NCBI RefSeq assembly: GCF_900343025.1
Contig: NZ_OUND01000001.1
Span: forward strand, 372,001 to 436,000
DNA from: Arsenophonus endosymbiont of Aleurodicus floccissimus
Lineage (GTDB): Bacteria > Pseudomonadota > Gammaproteobacteria > Enterobacterales > Enterobacteriaceae
Length of the DNA stretch: 64,000 nucleotides
Direction of reading: 5' to 3'
Under the pieces are notes generated by a model. That model saw nothing but the letters and a program-made list of their open reading frames with translations, made no database searches and was not told where the DNA came from. Below, in pieces: positions 20,003 to 29,053 of the stretch. Position 1 is the first letter of the stretch, and every line of letters starts with the position of its first letter. The translations under genes were made by a program, and so were the position numbers.

Positions 20003-20547
20003 CTAAAAACTTGAACCTAATTTTTTTAAAAATAATATTTCTTCAGGAGTAGAATTTCTATTAAGAATTCCATTTCTGTGTGGATAGCAGCCAAAATGAT
20101 CAATAATTTCTTTATGCCGTATTTCAAATTCAAGTGTTATTTTATCATTTAATACAGTAAAAAGAGGAACTGCTTGTTGATGAATGAAAGGTAATTCTGA
20201 ATGCATAAATGGTATTAAAATTAATTTACGTTCTTTTATTGGTAAGTGTGTATAATCTGGTTGTTTAATTGCTTCTTGAGCTAACATAAGCGCCATATTA
20301 TCTTGTGAAAAAGCTTTTTCTGTATCACGCCAAATATTACGAGAAAACTGATCAAGCCCGATAATTTCAGCTAATTTACCTTTTATTGAACAACGCCAAT
20401 AAGCAAGTTCACCACGACTCGCTTTTTCAGTAGTTAGTTTAAATCTATCCCGGATGATAAAGTCAAATTGTGGTTTTTTTCTAACCATTGTTTATTGGTA
20501 GATTCCTTAAACCAGAAATCTAAAACTTCTTGCCATTCATTATGCAT
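20003..20547 (-). pseudogene. DUF924 family protein, split by a one-base slip in an A7 run
   Basis: Uncharacterised DUF924 family (about 180 residues). Family signatures visible: Leu-Asp-Phe-Trp-Phe near the N-terminus, Leu-Asp-Gln-Phe-Ser-Arg-Asn, Pro-Phe-Met-His-Ser-Glu, and Pro-His-Arg-Asn-Gly-Ile-Leu-Asn-Arg-Asn-Ser-Thr-Pro-Glu-Glu. The ATG at 20547 has a purine-rich upstream site and opens the conserved N-terminus. After 24 codons the frame must shift at a run of seven T on the plus strand (20475-20481) to join the long frame starting near 20488. One base is missing relative to continuous coding. It may be a pseudogene, or the run could permit transcriptional slippage. Everything else is intact. 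Confidence 0.78.
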
Positions 20548-20895
20548 TATATTTATCTCTTTAGGTTAGCAATTTTCCCGCTGTAAACCATCTATAATTC
20601 TGAATAGTAAAATGAAGATGAAAATATAATATAGCTACTTTATAAGAAAAATTCTGTTAAATGAAGTAAATTATTTTATAAATTTTCTTGATATGTGATG
20701 ATAATGTAATCTTATATCATGCCATTAGTATGAGCAAAATGAATAACGTTATTTTTTTAAATTATAATTATTATTTTTAATATATCAAAAGTGGCAGTTT
20801 TTGATAAAGGATTTACTATTTTATTTTTTATTAAATATTCAATGGTGTCATTTCTATTTTAATTAAAATAAAGCAATATTCTAGAAATAAAAAAT
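20548..20895. other. Gene-free AT-rich interval
   Basis: No coding similarity is seen in any frame; stops are frequent. It lies upstream of the DUF924 gene and downstream of psiF, both on the minus strand. Confidence 0.5.
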
Positions 20896-20918
20896 AAGCC
20901 ACTAAAATAAAGTGGCTT
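20896..20918 (-). terminator. psiF terminator
   Basis: An 8-bp perfect stem (20896-20903 with 20911-20918) with a 7-nt loop, followed on the minus strand by an A then TTTTTT, sits just past the end of the psiF remnant. Confidence 0.75.
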
Positions 20919-20933
20919 TATTCATATATTAAA

Positions 20934-21244
20934 TTAATTATTTTTATTACTTAGGCATTTTTGCATAAATTCTTACCGTTTACCTTGTTTAAATTTCATT
21001 TTTCCTGCTTCTTCACTACACTTCTTCATTCTTTCATTTTGCTTGTTTTTTTATTGCTAAGGCAGGATTTCATAAAGGATTTTCTTTCTTCACCCTTTAA
21101 TGATTTTTCATGTGCTTTAGAATTACAACTCCCCATTTTACGTTGTTGTACTGACATATCTTTTTCTGTCATTTTTTCGGCAGATAAAACAGGGTTTAGT
21201 AATAACACGCTGATTAATATAATAAATAATATTTTCAATTTCAT
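20934..21244 (-). pseudogene. psiF: PsiF-like secreted protein, second repeat disrupted
   Basis: PsiF proteins are small secreted proteins with two copies of a Met-x-x-Cys ... Lys-Gly-(Glu/Asp)-x-Arg-x-x-(Phe/Tyr)-Met-x-x-Cys-Leu motif. A signal peptide (residues 1-21, cut after Leu-Ser-Ala) and the first motif, with both Cys and Lys-Gly-Glu-Glu-Arg, are open in a 72-residue frame ending at 21026. The second motif (Met-Lys-Lys-Cys ... Phe-Met-Gln-Lys-Cys-Leu) follows in a shifted frame with an extra TAA before Glu-Phe-Met, and would end at 20934. The first repeat might still be made as a short secreted peptide. Confidence 0.78.
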
Positions 21245-21433
21245 AGTAGAACTCCGAATTTACAAGATATCAATACAACAATAGCAGTAAATTATGATTT
21301 GTTGAGAAAATAGTCATCAAAGAATAATATTCTCTATAAAATAATTTCTGCTATTTTAGTGAACTAAACTACCTTGCTTCTTTTGTTGTATAAGCTGGAG
21401 TACTGGCATATATAGTCGTTATGTATATTGAAT

Positions 21434-22283
21434 TTAGCTATTTATAAATTCAATTGATTGAGTCAATCGTTTTTTCAGTTCCTGGAATTCCTGCTTTATT
21501 GATTCAGCTATATAGAGTGATTTTTCTTGCGTTAGAATCTCGCATTCTAGCTCTAATTGTTCAATATTGGTATTTTCATTAATGTTGAGAAAATTATCAT
21601 AAAATTTATTAACTTCTTTTAATGCTATAAGTAAAGCATTGTCTTTAGGAATTTCTGTAACAAAAGAATGCATACAAAGAATTAGCGCCTTTCGCGCATT
21701 TGCTATCGCAAAAATCGTATCTTCTGGTAAATTCTCTGCTTTTAATTTATCTACTATGGAATAATATTCAGTATGATATTTATCTGCTGGAGGGGCAACT
21801 TTATTATGAGCTAATTCATAGGCAAAATTATATAGACAACAATACTAAACTTGATTTATATCGTTGTCGGTTATGTTTTGCCGTTGTTGCTCATTTAATG
21901 ATAATCGACATAAAGGTGAGTTCAAAAATTGATGATTATTTTTAAATATTTCTTCGGAAAGGCCAAAACTTTCTCAGTCAGTATCAGCATATTTTATGGC
22001 GACCATACCAAATTTTATTTTTAATATTTGTAACTCTGCTATAAAATTTTCATTGTTATTTTCACTTGATTCCAAATGTCTATCATGCAATTTTTTAATT
22101 TCATTAATTAATCCTATAATTTCATTGTTAAATTCTATTTTTTGTTTCAATGATATATTCGTAGAGTCATTAATTTTTATTAAATTCTAATAATTTATTA
22201 TTGTAATTGTCGATATTATATTCTTTATTATTTAATTGCTCAGATGGAAATGCTGAAACAGAAGTTAATAGTGATATAAGCAT
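21434..22283 (-). pseudogene. Unknown secreted protein, decayed
   Basis: I do not recognise the family. Reading from an ATG at 22283 gives a short hydrophobic start ending in Val-Ser-Ala. A frameshift near 22185 and two in-frame stops (near 21975 and 21845) then interrupt a charged, helical protein of about 280 residues. The last 80 residues (21434-21673) are open and rich in Glu, Leu and Lys, suggesting helical bundles. Its neighbours on the same strand (secreted chorismate mutase upstream, PsiF remnant downstream) also have signal peptides, so an exported role is plausible. That role is inference. Confidence 0.55.
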
Positions 22284-22340
22284 ATTAATTTTTATCAAGA
22301 ATATAAATTAACTAAATGGAAAATTTTGCTGATTGCCAGA

Positions 22341-22925
22341 TTATTTTTTTGAGGTTGTATTTTTATTTTTTAAAGATATTTGCTCAAGTGATGAGCAGAT
22401 TATTTTTTTATCAGCGACTTTAAGATTATGCAGCTGGATTTTATTTATATATGAACAGATCTGATTTTTTATTTGGCCGTTGTTTTTTAATTCTTTCGCA
22501 ATTAATTGTATGATGTCATCAGTCAATTTGCTAATTTTTAAACGAATAACTGCTAAATCATCATGTTGAACTATCTTTTCTGGCATGGCTAGCCAGTCTG
22601 CCTTATAGCGATATTGAATAGCTTTAGCGGCATTTATTTGGGATATCATAAAAGGCTTTATTGACTTTTTATCCAGGCCTAAAATTTCTGCTTTATTAAT
22701 AGAGTTTAAAATAACTTTATTTTCTTGTGTGCGATCTTCAACTGACAATTGTTTTTCAAATTTATACTTAGCTATATATTTCATGTAAGAAAGGCGTTGC
22801 TCAATAAGATCTGCAATTTTTTGGTATTGATGAGCAGTAGCTGTAAATGAGATGAAAAAAAGCGTAGATAAAGAGTACTTCAATATAACTGCACAGGGTT
22901 TATGGCGCTTAAGCTTATTAATCAT
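22341..22925 (-). CDS. Periplasmic/secreted chorismate mutase, AroQ-gamma class
   Basis: Monofunctional chorismate mutase of the exported *AroQ type, converting chorismate to prephenate outside the cytoplasm. From ATG 22925 the 194 residues begin with a basic n-region and a hydrophobic signal peptide ending near Thr-Ala-His. The mature part carries family motifs: Arg-Leu-Ser-Tyr-Met-Lys-x-x-Ala-x-Tyr-Lys, Asn-Ala-Ala-Lys-Ala-Ile-Gln-Tyr-Arg-Tyr-Lys-Ala-Asp-Trp-Leu, and two Cys residues that could form the disulfide near the C-terminus. Upstream in-frame codons reach a TTG at 22970, but the signal peptide fits the later start. It is fully intact while its neighbours are broken. Confidence 0.85.
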   Translation of the reverse strand: MINKLKRHKPCAVILKYSLSTLFFISFTATAHQYQKIADLIEQRLSYMKYIAKYKFEKQLSVEDRTQENKVILNSINKAEILGLDKKSIKPFMISQINAAKAIQYRYKADWLAMPEKIVQHDDLAVIRLKISKLTDDIIQLIAKELKNNGQIKNQICSYINKIQLHNLKVADKKIICSSLEQISLKNKNTTSKK

Positions 22926-23007
22926 AATACATCTGGATGCTATATTGTGAAAATAACTCAAATGTATCAATAAATTAAATAATATTCAACATTATTGAAT
23001 ATATAAT

Positions 23008-23744
23008 TTAATTATTAATAAAGTCTTTTTTTCTTTCAATAGCACGTTCAAGTATTTCAAGATAATCAGGTGTTTCTGTGTCAAATGATGTTTTAATTTT
23101 ATCACACGCTACATTCACTATTTCTGGTTCAGCTGTTTCCGGATTTCCTGATTGAAAAGGGGGTTGAGGGTCATATTGGGTAAGTAGTTGCATTACCTTT
23201 GCATCAGTTTCTGATTTTATAATTGATAATATGTGCAGCCCAAAATCAATACCAGCGGTTACGCCTCCACCCGAAATTCTATTTCTATCAATGGTAACCC
23301 GTTCGTTAGAAACAGTAGCACCTAAGTTTGCTAAAAATTCATTGCAACTCCAATGCACCGAAGATCTATAGTTATCTAAAAGATTTACCGCGGCTAAAAA
23401 CATACAGCCATTACATACACTAGTAATATAGCTAGCATTTTGGCTAACTTTGTGTATCCATTTTAACATTTTAGTATCTTTAAGTGCTGGAAAAGGATTA
23501 TGTGAACCGGTAATGAATAAGATATCTACAGCATCTAATTTATCAAATGTTGTGGTAGGTGTGAGTGTTACACAATTAATTTCTGTCGAGATTGGTTGTT
23601 TATCATGCCAAATATATTATATCGTAAATCCTTGATTTTGTAATAGCGTGGCAGGACCAATAATATCTAATGGTGTCATTCCTGGAAAAAGAACAAATGC
23701 AAAAATTAAATCTTTTTTTCAGTAGTAATTTTTTCTTCTTTCAT
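23008..23744 (-). pseudogene. DJ-1/PfpI family protein, broken
   Basis: Class I glutamine amidotransferase-like protein of the DJ-1/PfpI group, closest in layout to isonitrile-hydratase-like proteins. The C-terminal part keeps the nucleophile elbow Ser-Val-Cys-Asn-Gly, then Trp-Ser-Cys-Asn-Glu-Phe and Ile-Ser-Gly-Gly-Gly-Val-Thr-Ala-Gly-Ile-Asp-Phe. The N-terminal part from ATG 23744 (Phe-Pro-Gly-Met-Thr-Pro-Leu-Asp) suffers a frameshift in a poly-T run near 23710. A TAA near 23620 precedes the Ile-Trp-His segment. About 240 residues if repaired. The enzyme is probably lost; the ancestral substrate is unknown. Confidence 0.82.
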
Positions 23745-24028
23745 ATTATGACCTATTTAATTTTATAAAGAGAAAGTTAAATTCCAAGTTAATACTTTTA
23801 TGCTGTTAACTTAATTTATTACTATTAATCTTAAATATTTATTTTTATTAACAGCATCAAAATAGAACTCAGTGCTATTGATAATAGCTTATTTTTGCCA
23901 CATAAAATTGATTGAATATCTAATATTATTTATTATGGTTTTATTATGAATAATACCCAGTTAATTTAAATGAGTATTACTATTTATTGCTATTACAACA
24001 TTATTAAATTATCCGTTTATCGTAATAT

Positions 24029-25865
24029 CTAAAGAATATTTTTACATAATCGCTCAGCAGAATCGCTTGCGTGGAACGCAATAATGCCTTTGAATGTTCC
24101 TTTACCAATTAAATGCTGATTATCCTCTGGGTAATAACAGACTCTTAAATATGATAGTCCTTTAATGTTATAATTACATTTCACATTAATTCTGCTTGGC
24201 ATAGAGATATAAGGGTAGGGCTCACTTTCTGTTATAGATTTAATTCCATATGCCTGGAAAGTAACTAACTCTTTTTCATTGATAACTTGTGTTTTTAAAA
24301 TTGAGTAGCCATCACTAATTTCAACGATATTTTCTGGTCCTTGTCCATGGCGTAGAGTATAAAATGATAAGTTAGGGATTGTTTTCAGTAAATGGATGTA
24401 GAATAGTATTAGCTTGTTTGGCATCAAATATTAATGGCATGCAATCTGCTTTTTTAACATCGAATGGTATTTCGAAAATATCGTAGTTATAGCTTAATAT
24501 ACGTGCAATATAATTATTTACGATTTCACCATTTCGTTCTATTCGAGCAACAAACCAGCTTTTAATAATAGTATCTTGTGGATGTTGATAAGAGATAAAT
24601 CGCAGAGTTACTTCACCAGTTAAGGTAGGATCATTGAGATGGGTCGCCTGATTATTAGACATAATTGCCAATACTTTATATTTTACTGGCAAAGTCGTTT
24701 TGGTTGTTAGATCTAAGTCAGCCATTTCAATAATAGAGTAGCCATCATGGTTTTCAACTAGAACGGTACCAAAAGGAATTAATTGTTCTTTATCGCGAAA
24801 TATCACTTTAATTTCAGCGTGATCCACCGGGGTGGATTCAATGTTGTGTGACACAATATTATCTTGTGCTTTGACTTGAGTATTACTATCTGCAATAAAT
24901 TCTTTAAGCTTATCGAGCAGATATGGTGATGAAATACCTTGTTGGAAAATTATAAAACGACCCCATAAAATTCCTAGTATATTGTGAGTTTCTCGACCAA
25001 CCAGGGGGGAGCCTGAGGATCTTGCTTCTATATCTCCATGAATGAGTAATGTACCATCTGGTACATCGGAATTTATTGATGCAAAAGGATCCATAGAATC
25101 CCTTAGTCGGGCACTAATTTGTAAAGGTTTTGCGCCACCATGTTGTGGGATATAGATGTTTTCGCATTTTTTATTTAACGTTTCTTGCAGCTTTAAACCA
25201 CCAAATAAAGTTTTAACGTGAGCATTGTGATAATCAAAATCCGCAATAGTAAATAAGGCATAATCACCAAGCCCTCCATTTGACTCTCCGTGCGTCAATA
25301 TTTTATCGACATCAAAATGAAATGAATAGTATCAGTTTCGGGTGATGAAAAGTCGTTGGCGATATTATGTTTGTTAACCCACATTTCACTGGATTTTATC
25401 GCTTCTGGATCAATTTGACTATTGGGACCTAAAGCGACATGGCGGTTTGTTAATACGTGATTAGCTGAACCTATAAATGAGCAAGTTTCACCATAACCAT
25501 TAAATGCGACAAAATGTACAGCGCGAGCTGGGTTAAAAAAAGGCGTATTTTATACCACATATAGGGTTGTCGCCCATTATTACTATCTTCAACAATTTGT
25601 GTTAAATCAAGCGGAAGTGCTTCATAATAAGCAAGTTCCATTATTTGATTATCACAATAGTGATGATTTTTTGGTAAAATAACTTTAATATCAATGCAAT
25701 TAGTATAAAAAGTTAGATTCAGCGTAGAACCTTTATTTAGTAGAAAAATTCAAGTATGCTGTCTCTTACGATCGGTAATTTCTATGTATGAACCAGATGG
25801 CATATTGGCCAAAGTAAATACCAATCGTATAAATTCAACATTTACATCTTCAATAACAAAAGTTC
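24029..25865 (-). pseudogene. Trypsin-like secreted serine protease with C-terminal accessory domains, frameshifted
   Basis: A large trypsin-fold (S1-like) protease gene in at least three frames. An N-terminal pro-region (about 25560-25865) has a stop near 25750. The His segment Ile-Gly-Ser-Ala-Asn-His-Val-Leu-Thr-Asn-Arg-His-Val-Ala lies near 25450-25490. A frameshift near 25305 leads to a 308-residue frame (24372-25298) with the Asp segment (Gly-Asp-Tyr-Ala-Leu-Phe) and the Ser motif Ser-Ser-Gly-Ser-Pro-Leu-Val, followed by a beta-rich domain. A further shift near 24420 leads to a C-terminal domain (24029-24427). All three catalytic motifs are readable, so loss is recent. Signal peptide and true start cannot be placed. 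Confidence 0.72.
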
Positions 25866-26512
25866 TAATTAAGGAGCTTTGATTATCTTATATAAAGTTA
25901 TGATTGATGTGTATTATTTTGCTATTTTCTGCATATTTTTTATATTCATTTTTTCCTGAGTCATTCTATTTACTATTTGTTAATATGGTCAAAAATATGA
26001 TTAAGGATCTTAATGTTTCAACAGAATAAAATGAAGCTAATTTTGCTTAATATTATTAAATATATAAAAAATGAATTTTTTATATTATAAATGTTATTTT
26101 TTATTTTATCTTTTTTGCTTATTACGCATTAATAAATGCATGAGATAAATTTTATGATTTATAATGTGTTATTAATGCAAAGGAAAAATAATATTAAAAA
26201 CTATAATTTCTTTCTGTTGTTTAAATGTAGTAAGTTAATAATTATTATCTTTAATAACATAACATAACATAACATAACATAACATAACATAACATATAAT
26301 ATAATATAATATAGTTAAGATTGCATTTAAATAAAATTATCTATTTGGTAAATAAGCTGTGAATATAATATGTTATTTATCAGAATGATAAAGTAGATAT
26401 CCACTAAAAGTAGAATTTTATTGCAACACTACCCTTAGTGATAATTATAGTGAAAAGAAAACATAGCTAGTTATAATTGAATATCTATAATTATGGCAGT
26501 TATAAAAGTAAA
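25866..26512. other. AT-rich gene-free interval with pentanucleotide repeat
   Basis: No gene was recognised. The interval holds the AACAT/ATAAT tandem repeats listed separately and otherwise A/T-rich sequence with stops in all frames. Confidence 0.5.
26256..26310 (+). repeat. (AACAT)8(ATAAT)3 pentanucleotide repeat
   Basis: Eight perfect AACAT copies (26256-26295) run directly into three ATAAT copies (26296-26310). It lies between the protease remnant and the holin gene and outside any frame I can support. Confidence 0.95.
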
Positions 26513-26812
26513 TTATTTTTTCTCAACCTTTAAATTGAAAAATTTTTGGTATAGTAATTTTAATCCTGTACCACCCATGGATCCTAGTAAGCCGGCAACT
26601 ACTAGTGCAATATAGTCACTAGAGCCATATTCCATAGCTAATAAGCCTCCAATAAATCCAGTAAAGCAAGATATAATCATTTCAAATATCATCGCTATCC
26701 ATCGTCGTTTTGATTTCTTTTTTTCCGTATTTAATATATATCTAGTAGCACCTCCCCATTCAGAAAACAAACCTATAAGACACCATAAAAGAACATCATT
26801 TTCTTTATGCAT
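26513..26812 (-). CDS. LydA-type phage holin, orphan
   Basis: A 99-residue protein with three predicted membrane segments: Val-Leu-Leu-Trp-Cys-Leu-Ile-Gly-Leu-Phe, then a central Cys-Phe-Thr-Gly-Phe-Ile-Gly-Gly-Leu-Leu stretch, then Val-Val-Ala-Gly-Leu-Leu-Gly-Ser-Met-Gly-Gly. The basic loop between segments 1 and 2 and the charged tail are typical of holins of the LydA type. There is no lysin, spanin or phage structural gene beside it. It is therefore either a prophage relic or a holin co-opted for export of a secreted protein; the adjacent protease remnant makes the second idea worth noting. No strong Shine-Dalgarno is visible. Confidence 0.65.
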   Translation of the reverse strand: MHKENDVLLWCLIGLFSEWGGATRYILNTEKKKSKRRWIAMIFEMIISCFTGFIGGLLAMEYGSSDYIALVVAGLLGSMGGTGLKLLYQKFFNLKVEKK

Positions 26813-27210
26813 ATAGGTATAACCCCCAGATTCTAGATTTACTTTTTTAAAGGATTTTATTGAAAAAAATAAGACAAATATTAAACTTTATTGTTACAAC
26901 TATTACGAATACTGTAATGATTTGTGCGTTATTTTATTTTATAAGTATACTGTTTGGAAAGATATAATTGATTTTTTAATAAAAGAGATAAAGATGGCTT
27001 TAAAATTTTTCATAATTAGTAATAATAAAATAAAATTTATGTTAATTAAACCTGTTATTGCTGTAAAATGAATTTAGTTAACTTAGTCTTCAAAAAAACT
27101 ATTATCAAAATTTTGAACATTAGTTCAATAAAAAAGTATAGTTTTGTATTCTTTATTGATATAAGTATAACTATATTAGTTTATTTATATTTTATCAGGA
27201 GGAGGAAGCT
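26813..27210. other. AT-rich interval upstream of the regulator remnant
   Basis: Nearly 400 bases without a recognisable gene. The last 20 bases contain a strong AGGAGGAGG ribosome-binding site for the frame beginning at 27211. Confidence 0.5.
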
Positions 27211-27594
27211 ATGAAGTCGTATATAGTTATCAATAGCGTTGGTAGGACGGTTGAAGTAGAAGATGAAGTTGTAAAATTAACCCCTAAAGAATTTCTTATT
27301 CTTGAAGTTATCCTCAATTTTTCTCATGGAAAGGATACGATGGATTTATAACACCTTATTCAGTATGTGTGGATGAATAGATATAGGAGTATTACAGCAA
27401 ATAACGTTAGCTAATTTTTTTCTAGAGTACGCAAAAAACTTTACAATGTTAGTGGTTATATTGATTTGAAAAGAATGCCAAATGGTATGATTTATGCAAT
27501 TATAAAAGATGGTACGGAAATATTATGGAATGAAAAACCCCCTAAACGATATCTTCTTATTACTCACATCTACAATTATTTAAAAAAATTATAA
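27211..27594 (+). pseudogene. Winged-helix (OmpR/ToxR-type) DNA-binding protein with two nonsense codons
   Basis: An ATG at 27211 behind an AGGAGGAGGAAG site opens a 127-codon frame that stays in register to a stop at 27592-27594. It is broken by TAA at 27349-27351 and TAA at 27412-27414. The peptide has the pattern of an OmpR/PhoB/ToxR C-terminal winged helix: Val-Lys-Leu-Thr-Pro-Lys-Glu-Phe-Leu-Ile-Leu, then Tyr-Val-Trp, then Phe-Ser-Arg-Val-Arg-Lys-Lys-Leu (recognition-helix region) and Asn-Gly-Met-Ile-Tyr (wing). No membrane or receiver domain follows, so it resembles the cytoplasmic part of CadC/ToxR-like regulators of virulence or fimbriae. Confidence 0.68.
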
Positions 27595-28316
27595 ATTAAA
27601 TTATAATTTATCTCAGATTATTATCTAAAATTAAAATAGTATTATCTTATAGTATATAATTAAAATCGCCATGTTACACCAGGGAAATCACGGTAGCTTA
27701 AATGTATGTAAGATTGATTATAATTTTTTTATTGAAAATAATATAAACATTAAATGAAATTTTAAAATTATATCTATATGTTAATTAAATATTTTTTATT
27801 TAATTATGCAATTTTGGAAAATAGTCCATTATTGCTAAAATTATAAATTAATTAAGTATTGTTAGTGTAAGTATTTTTTTAATATTAAATTGTAATAACA
27901 ATGAATCAATTAAATTATCAAACAACATTATTAATTTTATCAACTAATTTAACTAAAATCATTAATGTCATGTTTTTATTCTAAAGTTATGATTATCGAC
28001 TAATCAATGTGTTTATAGCTTATTAGTTATATTTTTAGATAGAAGAAAGAATTGTTATATATTAACTTTCAAGTGAATTATCTCACAATAGCATGAATTA
28101 TTAAAGTTAAATATTTATCATGCTTAAAATATCTATAGTATTTGGTTATGCATAGAAAATGTTTTAACTATATTTCACAGCCGCTAAGTTAGTTAAAGGA
28201 CAAGTAATAAAAAAATTTACATTAAGATAAGTTGAATATTAAAGCGTTGTTGAGAGTTTGGCATTTCAATAAAAATAACATTAGCATTAATAACAAGATT
28301 GTCGGCGCATTTTTTT

Positions 28317-28368
28317 ATTTCTTATACTTTATTATTAAATTTTTATTTAATAATAAAGTATAAGAAAT
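28317..28368. repeat. 24-bp perfect inverted repeat with a 4-nt loop
   Basis: Arms 28317-28340 and 28345-28368 are exact reverse complements around TTTT. Beyond them, GCGCAT (28305-28310) and ATGCGC (28377-28382) form an additional paired hexamer after an unpaired 6-8 nt. The whole palindrome spans 78 bases. It is not adjacent to any intact gene end (thiD begins 672 bases away). Confidence 0.92.
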
Positions 28369-28880
28369 GCCATTTTATGCGCTACATTAATTTTTTATGC
28401 AGTTAAATCATTTTATTAGTTATAAATGGTATTTGTTAATTAGTATTAGGTATCCAATTTTTAATGTACTATTATCTATATAAAAATTTTTATTTAAATT
28501 AATAAAAACAGATAGTCTTGTAATATTCATTATTGAAAGATAATATAATCCAATAATAGGGTTACTTTTTGTTTTGAAAAAAATTTATTTTAATTTTTTT
28601 TGATAAAACCGGTTCCTATCAATAAACTTGTCAATATTGAATACTATTTTATGCTAAAGCAAGGGACTAATCTGCGATATCCATTGGCTTTATTTATTGT
28701 AAATGAGTGCTATTGATAGATAAATTATTTTTATAAATAATTTATTATTTCATTTTATAAAATACGATAAAATCTTTTAGATTTAAAGCCATTCTTGATA
28801 AGAAGAATATTATGCTTAAGTGCTACAAAATTAGTTGTATTTAGGTTATTTCATTAAAAATACAAAATTGATAAAAGATA

Positions 28881-28899
28881 TATAATGAGAATGATTTTT
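28881..28899. promoter_or_regulatory. Fur-box-like sequence in the gene desert
   Basis: The 19-mer matches the classical Fur consensus (GATAATGATAATCATTATC) at 14 of 19 positions. It lies 155 bases upstream of thiD and shares its ATGAGAATGATT core with the site before yfeA. In such AT-rich DNA a chance match is possible. Confidence 0.35.
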
Positions 28900-29053
28900 A
28901 TTATATTTCAATACTAAACAAAAAATAGTGAAATAGGGAAGTAAAGGTAATATATTCATTTGTCGTGATATAAAATAACTATTGGTTTAATCTAATAAGT
29001 CAAGTAAGGTAGCATAAATTATTCTGATTAATATTTTAATATTAGGAAAATTT

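Larger units (their letters stand above)
27595..29053. other. 1.46-kb gene desert upstream of thiD
   Basis: The longest stretch without coding capacity in the window. It is extremely AT-rich with stops in all frames. The only structure I see is the long inverted repeat at 28317-28368 and a Fur-like sequence at 28881-28899. No peptide similarity was found in any frame, so former genes here have eroded beyond recognition. Confidence 0.6.

Noticed and set aside
26256-26310. CRISPR array
   Set aside because: The tandem units are 5 bp with no spacers; no direct-repeat/spacer structure or cas gene is seen anywhere in the window.
27595-29053. Degraded prophage or insertion sequence in the gene desert
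   Set aside because: No transposase, integrase or phage peptide could be recognised in any frame; only the palindrome is structured.
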